From positions 1 to 9,950 of the forward strand of contig DAOTWZ010000081.1 of assembly GCA_034435615.1 (NCBI GenBank): a stretch of 9,950 nt of DNA, read 5' to 3'. A model generated the notes under the pieces. That model ran no database searches and was not told the origin of the DNA. It worked only from the letters and a program-made list of their open reading frames with translations. Positions 1 to 6,067 of this stretch are shown here, piece after piece (within the stretch, counting starts at the first letter, position 1; the number at the start of each line of letters is the position of its first letter). The translations under genes were made by a program, and so were the position numbers. This DNA comes from H17-190 sp034435615 (GTDB lineage Bacteria; Chloroflexota; Dehalococcoidia; SM23-28-2; HRBIN24).

Positions 1-233
1 ATCACCTGGCGCATGAAGTCCAGCCCCAGGCCACCGTACTCCGGTGGCCAGGCGGGGGCCGTCCACCTCCGCTCCCCTAGCTTCTTGGTGAAGGCCAGGG
101 CGAACTGCCACTCCTCGTCGGACAGCTCCAGGAAGTAGGCGTCGCCGTCCCAGTCGGGGGGTATCTCCTGCTGGAGGAAGGAGCGCACCTCTTGCTGGAA
201 GGCCCGCTGTTCGTCCGTGAAGCTGAAGTCCAT
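1..233 (-). CDS. Acyl-CoA dehydrogenase, N-terminal part (cut by window edge)
   Basis: Only the first 77 codons are in the window; the gene runs off the left end. The peptide starts MDFSFTDEQRAF and reaches APAWPPEYGG at about residues 58-67, the typical end of the first helices of the acyl-CoA dehydrogenase N-terminal domain. It is clearly paralogous to the complete dehydrogenase just upstream on the same strand (shared MDF.F...E.AF.QEVR.F start and APAWP.EYGG motif). The ATG at 231-233 is preceded by a GGAGGG ribosome site at 240-245, which fixes the start. FAD-dependent alpha,beta-dehydrogenation of an acyl-CoA is known for the family, but the catalytic half is outside the window, so activity cannot be judged. 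A -10 element lies about 38 bases upstream of the start, so the gene may be transcribed on its own as well as from the dehydrogenase upstream. Confidence 0.92.
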   Translation of the reverse strand, partial: MDFSFTDEQRAFQQEVRSFLQQEIPPDWDGDAYFLELSDEEWQFALAFTKKLGERRWTAPAWPPEYGGLGLDFMRQV

Positions 234-270
234 GACCGACCCTCCGCCCGTAGTCTAAGGCACTGCCGAC

Positions 271-299
271 ATTATAGGGCCTGGCGGTGGCCTTATCAC
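271..299 (-). promoter_or_regulatory. Sigma70-like promoter for the edge-cut acyl-CoA dehydrogenase
   Basis: On the minus strand a perfect TATAAT lies at 276-271, with GTGATA (4/6 match to TTGACA) at 299-294 and a 17-base spacer. A perfect -10 in such GC-rich DNA is unlikely to be random. It sits between the two dehydrogenase genes and would give a 5' leader of about 30 bases before the ATG at 233. Confidence 0.6.
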
Positions 300-330
300 G
301 GGGGAGGCGGCGGCGCAGCCTCGCCGGGCC

Positions 331-1533
331 TCAGTCGCGGGGGAGGCCCAGGCCCCGCTGGGCGATGACGTTGCGCTGGATCTCGCTCGTCCCGCCCTCG
401 ATGGTGTTGGCCACCGAACGCAGGTAGCTGTAGTATAGCCGCCCCTGCAGGACCGACCACCGGGAGCGCCGGCTGAGCTGACCGTACAGCCCCAGCACCT
501 TCATCCCCGTCCGGGCTATCCGCTGGTTCAGCTCGGTGGAGAAGAGCTTCACCGCCGACGCCTCGTAGTTGGGGATGACCCCCTTCGCCTGCAGCGAGAC
601 CACACGATAAGAGAGGGCCAGCGCCACCTCCGTCTCGATGTAGCGCTCCGCCAGCTCGTAGCGCAGAGCGGGCAGAGCCGACACCTGCTCCGGCCCCTTG
701 CCCCAGCTCTCCTTCACGAACTGCGCCAGGTCCTCCACCATCTGCTGTTGCCCCACGGCGCTGCCGATGTTGGAGCGCTCGATGGCCAGGGTGGTGACGG
801 CCATGTACCAGCCCCGGTTCTCCTCCCCCACCAGGTTCTTGGCCGGTATGCGCACGTTCTCGAAGAAGACCTGGTTGAACTCGTGGCTCCCCGCCATGTT
901 TACCAGGGGCTGCACCGTCACCCCGGGGTAGGGGCCGCCCTTCTCGTCCCGCATGGGGACGATGAAGTAGCTCAGCCCCTTGTGTTTGGGAGCGTTAGGG
1001 TCCGTCCGCGCCAGCAGCAGCATGTAGTGGGAGAGGTGGGCCAGGCTGGTCCAGATCTTCTGGCCGTTGATGACGTACTCGTCACCGTCCCGCACGGCGG
1101 TGGTCTGGAGGCTGGCCAGGTCCGAGCCAGCGTTGGGCTCGCTGAAGCCCTGACACCACATGTGCTCCCCGGCCAGGATGGGCGGCAGATATGTGCGCTT
1201 CTGTTCCTCGCTGCCGTAGAGGATGAGGGTAGGCCCCACCACGGCCACCGCCAGCCCGCCGATGACGATAGGCCCCGGCGCCCGCAGGCGGGCCGTCTCC
1301 AGGTTGTAGATGAACTGTTGCATCACCGTCATGCCGGCGCCGCCGTACTCCTTGGGCCAGGCGGGGGCTATCCAGCCCCTCTGGGCCAGTTTGCGCCGCC
1401 ACTGCACCAGCGCCCCCAGGTTGTCCAGGTAGCTGGCACCGCCGCCCCGGAGCTCGGGCGGACATTCTCTCTCTATGAACTCTCGCACTTCCTGGCGGAA
1501 GGCCTCTTCCTCGGGGCTGAAACGGAAGTCCAT
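331..1533 (-). CDS. Acyl-CoA dehydrogenase (FadE-like, complete)
   Basis: A complete 400-residue protein, the usual length for the family. It is a cytosolic FAD enzyme that should introduce the alpha,beta double bond into an acyl-CoA and pass electrons to ETF. Visible landmarks are APAWPKEYGG at 56-65, the FAD/substrate signature GFSEPNAGSDLAS at 129-141, WTS at 161-163, and the C-terminal FAD-contacting motif EGGTSEIQRN at 379-388. The Glu position of the YEGT motif (Glu376 in MCAD) is Gly here. E252 in LAIERSNIG aligns with the alternative catalytic Glu of isovaleryl- and long-chain acyl-CoA dehydrogenases, so E252 is the likely base. Substrate is unknown; branched or cyclic acyl-CoA is plausible. 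Start ATG at 1531-1533 has a purine-rich GGGGGAG just upstream. A paralogue follows 97 bases downstream on the same strand. Confidence 0.96.
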   Translation of the reverse strand: MDFRFSPEEEAFRQEVREFIERECPPELRGGGASYLDNLGALVQWRRKLAQRGWIAPAWPKEYGGAGMTVMQQFIYNLETARLRAPGPIVIGGLAVAVVGPTLILYGSEEQKRTYLPPILAGEHMWCQGFSEPNAGSDLASLQTTAVRDGDEYVINGQKIWTSLAHLSHYMLLLARTDPNAPKHKGLSYFIVPMRDEKGGPYPGVTVQPLVNMAGSHEFNQVFFENVRIPAKNLVGEENRGWYMAVTTLAIERSNIGSAVGQQQMVEDLAQFVKESWGKGPEQVSALPALRYELAERYIETEVALALSYRVVSLQAKGVIPNYEASAVKLFSTELNQRIARTGMKVLGLYGQLSRRSRWSVLQGRLYYSYLRSVANTIEGGTSEIQRNVIAQRGLGLPRD

Positions 1534-1590
1534 GGCTCCCCCGTCCCTCGCCGGTGTTCCTTAGCGCGGCCTCAAATTAGACACGGAGTC

Positions 1591-1620
1591 ATGATACGCC
1601 CTTTCTGCCGTGGACGTCAA
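1591..1620 (-). promoter_or_regulatory. Sigma70-like promoter for the complete acyl-CoA dehydrogenase
   Basis: On the minus strand TTGACG (5/6) at 1620-1615 and TATCAT (5/6) at 1596-1591 are separated by 18 bases. Transcription would begin near 1584, leaving a leader of about 50 bases before the ATG at 1533. It lies wholly in the 103-base gap after the flavin reductase gene, so the dehydrogenases need not depend on that gene's promoter. Confidence 0.6.
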
Positions 1621-1636
1621 CGTAACGCCCTGGTGC

Positions 1637-2299
1637 TCACTCCTGCCCCTCTCGCTGTCGCCGCTCTCGCTCGCGGGCCTCTTCTTCCATCCGCCGCTCT
1701 CGCTCCTCGGGCGACTCGCCGAGCTGGATCGCTCCCTCGGCGTCGGTGCGGAGCTGAGCCTGGAGACGGCGCTCCAGGACAGCGTAGTGGTCGCCTCCCA
1801 GGTAGTGGAGGGGGCGGTAGGCCGCGTTCTCCAGCAGCCAGGTCTCGTCGAAGGCCTCTTTCTCGACCTGGACCGCCACCACCCGACCCACGAAGAAGGA
1901 GTGGTCGCCCAGGCGGAGGACGTCCTCCAGGCCACACTCGATCCAGGCTATACAGTGCAGGATGAGGGGTGCCTCCACCTTGGAGGCCTTGAAGGTGGGG
2001 AGCTGGGACAGCTCCAGCTTGTTGACGTCCCGGCCGGAGACGGTGCCGAAGTAGTGGGTGTGGGCCATCAGGTCTGGCCCGGGGATGTTGATGGCGAACT
2101 CCTCGGCGAAGCGGACCATATCATGGGTGTGGCGAGAGGGGTGGATGGCCACGCCCACCAGGGGCGGTCGCCGGGAGACCGGCGTCACCCAGATGGCCGG
2201 CATGACGTCCGTCTGGTCGCGCCAGCGGGTGGTGATGAGGCACACCGGTCCACCGATGAGGAGGCGCAGGGAGTCCAGGGGGTCCAGGCTACGCGGCAT
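1637..2299 (-). CDS. Flavin reductase-like FMN-binding protein
   Basis: 220 residues of the flavin reductase-like (split-barrel FMN-binding) family. Visible parts are the early strand PVCLITTR at 18-25, then MPAIWVTPVSRRPPLVGVAI at 33-52 (the flavin-contacting region), SGRDVNKLEL at 88-97, GDHSFFVGRVVAV at 131-143 and PLHYLGGDHYAVL at 163-175. Relatives bind FMN and either reduce it with NAD(P)H for a partner monooxygenase or work as flavoproteins themselves; which applies here cannot be told. Residues about 196-220 form an unusual, highly charged Glu/Arg tail, probably an exposed helix. An in-frame TGA stands two codons before the ATG at 2297-2299, so the gene cannot start further upstream; the ribosome site is weak. 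It precedes the two acyl-CoA dehydrogenases on the same strand and is divergent from the SRPBCC operon. Confidence 0.9.
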   Translation of the reverse strand: MPRSLDPLDSLRLLIGGPVCLITTRWRDQTDVMPAIWVTPVSRRPPLVGVAIHPSRHTHDMVRFAEEFAINIPGPDLMAHTHYFGTVSGRDVNKLELSQLPTFKASKVEAPLILHCIAWIECGLEDVLRLGDHSFFVGRVVAVQVEKEAFDETWLLENAAYRPLHYLGGDHYAVLERRLQAQLRTDAEGAIQLGESPEERERRMEEEARERERRQREGQE

Positions 2300-2382
2300 G
2301 GGACATCACCCAAGAGTAGATTATGCCAACCCCCTTTCTCCCGGAATATGCCCGCCGGCTATACTCCACCGGTGAGGGTGAG
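2300..2382. promoter_or_regulatory. Divergent control region between flavin reductase and SRPBCC operon
   Basis: An 83-base region separates two divergent starts. On the plus strand TATACT at 2360-2365 is a good -10; the best -35 in register (TTCTCC, 2336-2341, spacer 18) is weak. GGTGAGGGTGAG at 2371-2382 is the ribosome site of the SRPBCC gene and helps fix its start. On the minus strand CATAAT at 2325-2320 could be the -10 of the flavin reductase gene, with no clear -35. The same TATACT word occurs at 4666-4671 before another gene, which supports the plus-strand call. Confidence 0.45.
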
Positions 2383-2862
2383 ATGAGGCTGTATAGGTTG
2401 GAGAGCCAGCTCCTGTTGCCCCGCCCCCTGGAGGAGGTCTTCCCCTTCTTCGCCGATGCCCACAACCTGGAGGCCCTCACGCCCCCCTGGCTCAACTTCC
2501 GCATCCTGACGCCGGACCCCATCGCCATGGCCCCTGGCGCCGTCATCCGCTACCGGCTACGCCTCTGGGGCGTGCCGGTGACCTGGGAGAGCGAGATCAC
2601 CGTCTGGGAGCCGCCCCATCGCTTCGTGGACGTGCAGCGCCGGGGCCCCTATCGCTTCTGGGCCCACGAGCACCTTTTCCAGCCACGGGAGGAGGGCACC
2701 CTGGTCCAGGACCGCGTGCGCTACGCCGTGCCGGGCGGCCCCCTGGAGGACTTCGTCCAGTGCCTCTTCGTGAGGCCCAGCCTCCGCCGCATCTGGACCT
2801 ACCGTCGCCGGCGTCTGCGGGAGCTCTTCCCGCCGCTGCCGCAGGGGGCCCCTCGCGCCTAA
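2383..2862 (+). CDS. SRPBCC (START-like) family protein
   Basis: 159 residues, the usual size of a single SRPBCC/Bet v1-like domain, which folds into a deep hydrophobic pocket for a lipid, polyketide or other ligand. Visible family features are PRPLEEVFPFFADAHNLEALTPP at about 13-35 (the first helix and the linker after strand 1), GAVIRYRLRLWGVPVTWESEI in the middle, EPPHRFVD, RGPYRFWAHEHLF, and VRYAVPGG near the C-terminus. These match the uncharacterised cyclase/dehydrase-like group often annotated only as SRPBCC family. The ATG at 2383 is preferred over an in-frame ATG at 2323 because a strong ribosome site directly precedes it and the extra residues precede the family's normal start; the -10 at 2360 also lies downstream of 2323. 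It is the first gene of a three-gene operon and ends 15 bases before the Memo gene. No signal peptide is visible. Ligand unknown. Confidence 0.88.
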   Translation: MRLYRLESQLLLPRPLEEVFPFFADAHNLEALTPPWLNFRILTPDPIAMAPGAVIRYRLRLWGVPVTWESEITVWEPPHRFVDVQRRGPYRFWAHEHLFQPREEGTLVQDRVRYAVPGGPLEDFVQCLFVRPSLRRIWTYRRRRLRELFPPLPQGAPRA

Positions 2863-2877
2863 AATGAGGGCCGGACC

Positions 2878-4131
2878 ATGACGGTGCAGCAGCCCGGGGA
2901 GCAGGCGCCGCGGCTCCGTCCTCTGGACATCCGCTACTTCGCCGATGGCCGGGAGAGCTATCTCGTCCTCAGGGACCCCCTGGGCCTCTCCCCTAGCGAA
3001 CTCGTCCTCCCCGCCTGGGCGGGGCCCATCCTGGGGCTGATGGACGGCAGTCGTGACCTGCCCCGCATCCAGGCCGCCTATCAGCTCCTAACCGGCCGCC
3101 CTCTCTCCTATCAGCAGCTAGCGGAGCTGGTGGCCCGACTGGAGGAGGAGCTCCTGCTGGATGGTCCCCGCTTCCGGCGGGCCTGTGAGGAGGCCCTCCG
3201 GGCCTATCGTGCGGCGCCCCACCGGCCACCCGCGCTGGCCGGGAAGGTCTATCCGGAGAGGGCGGAGGAGTTGACCGCCGCCCTGGACAGCTACGTCCGA
3301 CAGGCCGGCCTCTCTCTCGCTGAGGCCGATGAGGGCATCGTGGGGGTGATAAGCCCCCACATAGACTACGGCCGCGGCTGGCGGGCCTACGCCCACGCCT
3401 GGTCGGCCGCCGCCGCGGCGGCGCGGCGGGCGGAGCTGGTCATCGCTCTGGGGACGGACCACGCTGGCGGCCGCGGCCGCCTCACCCTCACCCGGCAGAG
3501 CTATGCTACTCCCCTGGGCGTCCTCCCCACCGACCAGCAGGCGGTGGAGGAGCTGGCCCGGGCCCTGGGCGAGGAATGGGCCTTCGCCGAGGAGCTGCAC
3601 CACCGCAACGAGCATTCCCTGGAGCTGGCTCTGGTCTGGCTCCACTACGTCCGCCAAGGCGAGCCTTGCGCCGTGCTGCCCGTCCTCTGCGGTAGCCTCG
3701 CCCACTTCCTGGAGGGAGACTACGGTCCCGAGTCGGACCAGCGCCTGGAGGCGGTCCTCGCCGTGCTGGGGCGCCTCACCAGAGGGCGCCGCTCCCTGGT
3801 GGTGGCGGCGGCCGACCTGGCCCATGTGGGCCCCGCCTTCGGCGACAGCATACCCTTCGACCTGGCCGGCCGGGCCAGCCTGCGGCGGGCCGACGAGCGT
3901 CTCCTGACCGCCATCCAGGCCGGTGACGCCGATGCCTTCCTTCGCCCTGTCCGGGAGGAGGGGGACCGCTGGCGCATCTGCGGCCTCTCTCCCATCTACC
4001 TGACGCTGCGACTCCTCAAGGGCGCCCGCGGCCGCCTGCTGGCCTACGAGCAGTGCCCCGCCGACCCCCAGGGCGGCTCCCTCGTCTCCGTCGCCGCCGT
4101 CGTCCTCGCCTCTGCGGCGGCGGCGTGCTAG
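2878..4131 (+). CDS. Memo-family protein (AmmeMemoRadiSam system protein B) with N-terminal extension
   Basis: 417 residues. Residues about 120-415 are the Memo domain, a LigB-like metal-binding fold related to extradiol dioxygenases. Landmarks are SPHIDYGRG at 159-167 (H161), GTDHAG at 192-197 (H195), NEHSLELALVWL at 244-255 (H246), ADLAHVG at 312-318 (H316) and ICGLSPI at 367-373 (C368). H161, H195 and C368 correspond by motif to the His/His/Cys metal site known for human MEMO1. Residues 1-115 are an extra domain, with small beta strands then helices ending LVARLEEELLLDGPRF, resembling a small winged-helix or PqqD-like fold; this is my inference. In prokaryotes Memo is often found with AMMECR1 and a radical SAM protein; neither is in this window. 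GAGGG at 2866-2870 is the ribosome site. It lies 15 bases after the SRPBCC gene and 12 before hemerythrin, so an operon is very likely. The exact reaction is unknown. Confidence 0.9.
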   Translation: MTVQQPGEQAPRLRPLDIRYFADGRESYLVLRDPLGLSPSELVLPAWAGPILGLMDGSRDLPRIQAAYQLLTGRPLSYQQLAELVARLEEELLLDGPRFRRACEEALRAYRAAPHRPPALAGKVYPERAEELTAALDSYVRQAGLSLAEADEGIVGVISPHIDYGRGWRAYAHAWSAAAAAARRAELVIALGTDHAGGRGRLTLTRQSYATPLGVLPTDQQAVEELARALGEEWAFAEELHHRNEHSLELALVWLHYVRQGEPCAVLPVLCGSLAHFLEGDYGPESDQRLEAVLAVLGRLTRGRRSLVVAAADLAHVGPAFGDSIPFDLAGRASLRRADERLLTAIQAGDADAFLRPVREEGDRWRICGLSPIYLTLRLLKGARGRLLAYEQCPADPQGGSLVSVAAVVLASAAAAC

Positions 4132-4143
4132 ACTGGGGCCGGG

Positions 4144-4623
4144 ATGAAGCGAGACCCCAACCTGGTGCCCCTCTCCCGCGGCCACTACAACGGCCTTCTC
4201 ATCGCTCAGCGGCTGGATCGCGCCCTCCCCGAGGCCGATGACGCTACCGTGGCCCGCCTGACAGAGGAGGTGCTCAGCTTCTGGGAGGACGACCTCCTGC
4301 CCCACTTCCACGCCGAGTGCGAGTGCCTCCTGGCCCGCCTCCTGCGTTATCTGCCCGCCGACCATGAGCTGGTCGCCCGCACCCAGGCCGACCACGTCCG
4401 CCTCCATGCCCTCATGGCCGACCTGCGGGACCAGAAGGAGGCCGAGCCCAGGCGCCAGGCCCTGTCCGCCATCGCCAGCCTCCTGCGGGAGCACATACGC
4501 TGGGAGGAGGCCGCCCTGTTCGAGGAGTGCCAGCGACTGCTGGCCGCCGGGGAGATGGAGGCCATCGGCTGTGAGCTGGCCCGGCGACTGCCCCGCCACT
4601 CCCTTCCCCGCCAGGGACAGTAG
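4144..4623 (+). CDS. Hemerythrin HHE cation-binding domain protein
   Basis: 159 residues, mostly helical, matching one hemerythrin-like four-helix bundle. Candidate non-haem di-iron ligands appear in the expected order: H14 in SRGHYNG, H56 and E60 in HFHAECE (HxxxE), H84 and H88 in DHVRLH, H117 and E121 in REHIRWEE (HxxxE). Family members bind O2, sense oxygen or NO, store iron or repair iron clusters; the sequence does not say which. No second domain (no GGDEF, no methyl-accepting part) is present, so a stand-alone oxygen or iron handling protein is likely. The start ATG lies 12 bases after the Memo stop with a G-rich stretch before it, which suggests coupled translation. Pairing with a metal-binding Memo protein is suggestive of a shared iron or redox role. 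Confidence 0.9.
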   Translation: MKRDPNLVPLSRGHYNGLLIAQRLDRALPEADDATVARLTEEVLSFWEDDLLPHFHAECECLLARLLRYLPADHELVARTQADHVRLHALMADLRDQKEAEPRRQALSAIASLLREHIRWEEAALFEECQRLLAAGEMEAIGCELARRLPRHSLPRQGQ

Positions 4624-4641
4624 CGGCCCTGGCCCGGCCTA

Positions 4642-4671
4642 TTGCGGCGGCCCTCGCCGGCCCGCTATACT
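4642..4671 (+). promoter_or_regulatory. Sigma70-like promoter for the metallophosphoesterase
   Basis: TTGCGG at 4642-4647 (4/6 to TTGACA), an 18-base spacer and TATACT at 4666-4671 (5/6). It lies in the 97-base gap after the hemerythrin gene and predicts a start near 4679, about 40 bases before the ATG at 4721. It separates the phosphoesterase from the preceding operon. Confidence 0.6.
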
Positions 4672-4720
4672 ATGAGCAATCTTGTGCGCACTATCACATA
4701 GCTCTGTCGGCAGGCCAGAC

Positions 4721-5470
4721 ATGACCGCCCGAGAGACGAGCCTCCGCCCTGCCGCCCTGCGGCGAAGGCGGCCCCTGCGCCTCCTCCACACCTCGGATCT
4801 CCACCTGGGCGCCCACGACGGCCGCTGGCGCGCCAACGGCCACCGCGACCCTGGCCTCGAGATGCTGGAGCGGGTGGTGGCGACCGCCCTGGCCGAGCGG
4901 GCGGACGTGGTCGTCTTCGCTGGCGATTTCTTCGACAGCAACCGCGTGCGGACGGAGGTGGTGGAGGCGGCGGCAGAGCTGCTGCGCCGCCTCCCCATGC
5001 CTACCGTCCTCCTCCCCGGCAACCACGACTGCTACTCTCCGGACTCCGTCTATCGTCGCTTCGATCTGCCGGCCTACCACCCCGCCCTCCATCTGATAAC
5101 CTCCGGCGAAGGAGAGTGGCTGCGTTTCCCCGGTCTGGACCTGGCAGTGTGGGGCCGCGCCCACCTCAGCTACAGCGATTCACGTCCCCTGCGGGACGTG
5201 CCGCCCCGGGGCAACGAGCGCTGGCAGGTGGCGGTAGCCCACGGCCACCTGGTGCGGGGCGATTACGACCTGGGCCGCAGCTACCAGATCTACGCCCACG
5301 AGATAGAGGCATCCGAGCGGGACTACGTGGCCCTGGGCCACTGGGAGCTGATGACGGACGTGAGCGTGGGGCCGGTGGTGGCCGCTTACTCCGGCTCTCC
5401 GGAGACCACTCACCACGTCCTCATCGTCGAGCTGGGCGAGGGCGTCCGTTACCGCCAGTGTCCTCTGTGA
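4721..5470 (+). CDS. Calcineurin-like metallophosphoesterase (Mre11/SbcD-like)
   Basis: 249 residues. The metal-binding motifs of the family are visible in order: HTSDLHLG at 23-30 (D26, H28), FAGDFFD at 66-72 (D69), PGNHD at 99-103 (N101, H102), AHGH at 173-176, and LGHWE at 205-209. The arrangement, with YSGSPE near 223-228, is that of the DNA repair exonuclease group (SbcD/Mre11). However, it is shorter than SbcD (about 400 residues), has no visible capping domain for an SMC partner, and no SbcC/Rad50 gene adjoins it. The last motif reads GHWE where SbcD-type enzymes usually have GHxH, so one expected metal-ligand His is a Glu. It could be a nuclease or a small-molecule phosphodiesterase. 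The ATG at 4721 is chosen; an upstream TTG at 4682 would add 13 residues but lies almost on the predicted transcription start. It is transcribed from its own promoter. Confidence 0.88.
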   Translation: MTARETSLRPAALRRRRPLRLLHTSDLHLGAHDGRWRANGHRDPGLEMLERVVATALAERADVVVFAGDFFDSNRVRTEVVEAAAELLRRLPMPTVLLPGNHDCYSPDSVYRRFDLPAYHPALHLITSGEGEWLRFPGLDLAVWGRAHLSYSDSRPLRDVPPRGNERWQVAVAHGHLVRGDYDLGRSYQIYAHEIEASERDYVALGHWELMTDVSVGPVVAAYSGSPETTHHVLIVELGEGVRYRQCPL

Positions 5471-5484
5471 GGCCGGCCTTTACC

Positions 5485-5499
5485 CCGGCTAGCAGCCGG
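5485..5499. terminator. Small hairpin at convergent gene ends (weak terminator candidate)
   Basis: CCGGCT / AGCCGG form a perfect 6-base stem with a 3-base loop, overlapping the stop codon of the lipoprotein gene and 14 bases past the phosphoesterase stop. No T-run follows on either strand, so it could only be a weak or factor-assisted terminator. The two convergent genes are 18 bases apart, so there is no other room for one. Confidence 0.3.
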
Positions 5500-6067
5500 C
5501 AGAGCAGTCATACAGCCGATAGGTGAGGTGGACGGTCACCGGCGTCGGGTTCGGATTCTCCAGCTCGATGCTGCCGCAATAGCCCCGGGCCGTCCCCTGG
5601 ACGCCACTGCCCGCTCCCTGGTGTACGCCCTGGTGGACGGTATAGAGGGCCACCGACACCCCCTCCACCACCCGCCAGCCAAAGGACGAGCCGAAGGCAG
5701 CGCAGGGCGGCGCCGTCGGCACCTTGGCGCTGCCATCGAAGAACGCCCTGGCCGCCTCCACGGGCGGGAAGACGCCCAGGTGGATCACCTCGCACCCCTG
5801 GGCGATGAGGGTGCCGGACAGGGGCGGCGGCGTCGGCGCCTGGCAGGGCTGTTGGGCCGCCGGCGAGGGCGTCGGCCTTGCGCTGGCGGTGGGCGTGGGC
5901 AACGGCGTCCCTCCGGCTGGCGTGCGCGTGGGTGTGGCGACCTGACGGGCCACCGGACTGGTCGTCGGGGTGACCACGGTGGCCGCCCCCTGTCCTCCCC
6001 CACCAGCGCACCCCACTAGCGCCAGGGCAGACACGAACAGCGACAGCAACAGCGACGTCCTGGTCAT
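5489..6067 (-). CDS. Secreted lipoprotein of unknown function, Pro/Thr-rich linker
   Basis: 192 residues. The N-terminus is a lipoprotein signal peptide: MTRTS, a hydrophobic core to about residue 16, then the lipobox LVGC with the lipidated Cys at position 20, followed by AGGGGQG. Residues about 30-82 are a low-complexity Pro/Thr/Ala/Ser linker typical of exported proteins that stand off the membrane. Residues about 83-192 form a compact domain with six Cys (75, 92, 122, 164, 188, 192), an even number that could pair in disulfides. I do not recognise this domain. The ATG at 6067 is preferred over the in-frame GTG at 6085 because GGGGAGG lies about nine bases upstream and the signal peptide then starts normally. 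The gene converges on the phosphoesterase. It was probably expressed alone. Confidence 0.82.
   Translation of the reverse strand: MTRTSLLLSLFVSALALVGCAGGGGQGAATVVTPTTSPVARQVATPTRTPAGGTPLPTPTASARPTPSPAAQQPCQAPTPPPLSGTLIAQGCEVIHLGVFPPVEAARAFFDGSAKVPTAPPCAAFGSSFGWRVVEGVSVALYTVHQGVHQGAGSGVQGTARGYCGSIELENPNPTPVTVHLTYRLYDCSAGC

Noticed and set aside
748..1965. 405-codon plus-strand ORF across the dehydrogenase and flavin reductase genes
   Set aside because: It is antisense to two genes with clear domains, and its product is low-complexity Pro/Arg/Gly with no motif; a GC-rich shadow.
3118..4599. 493-codon minus-strand ORF opposite Memo and hemerythrin
   Set aside because: The plus-strand genes carry all family motifs; the antisense product is repetitive Gly/Gln/Val sequence typical of mirror frames.
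5116..5526. 136-codon plus-strand ORF overlapping the phosphoesterase end
   Set aside because: Alternate frame of the phosphoesterase gene, Arg/Pro-rich, no motif.
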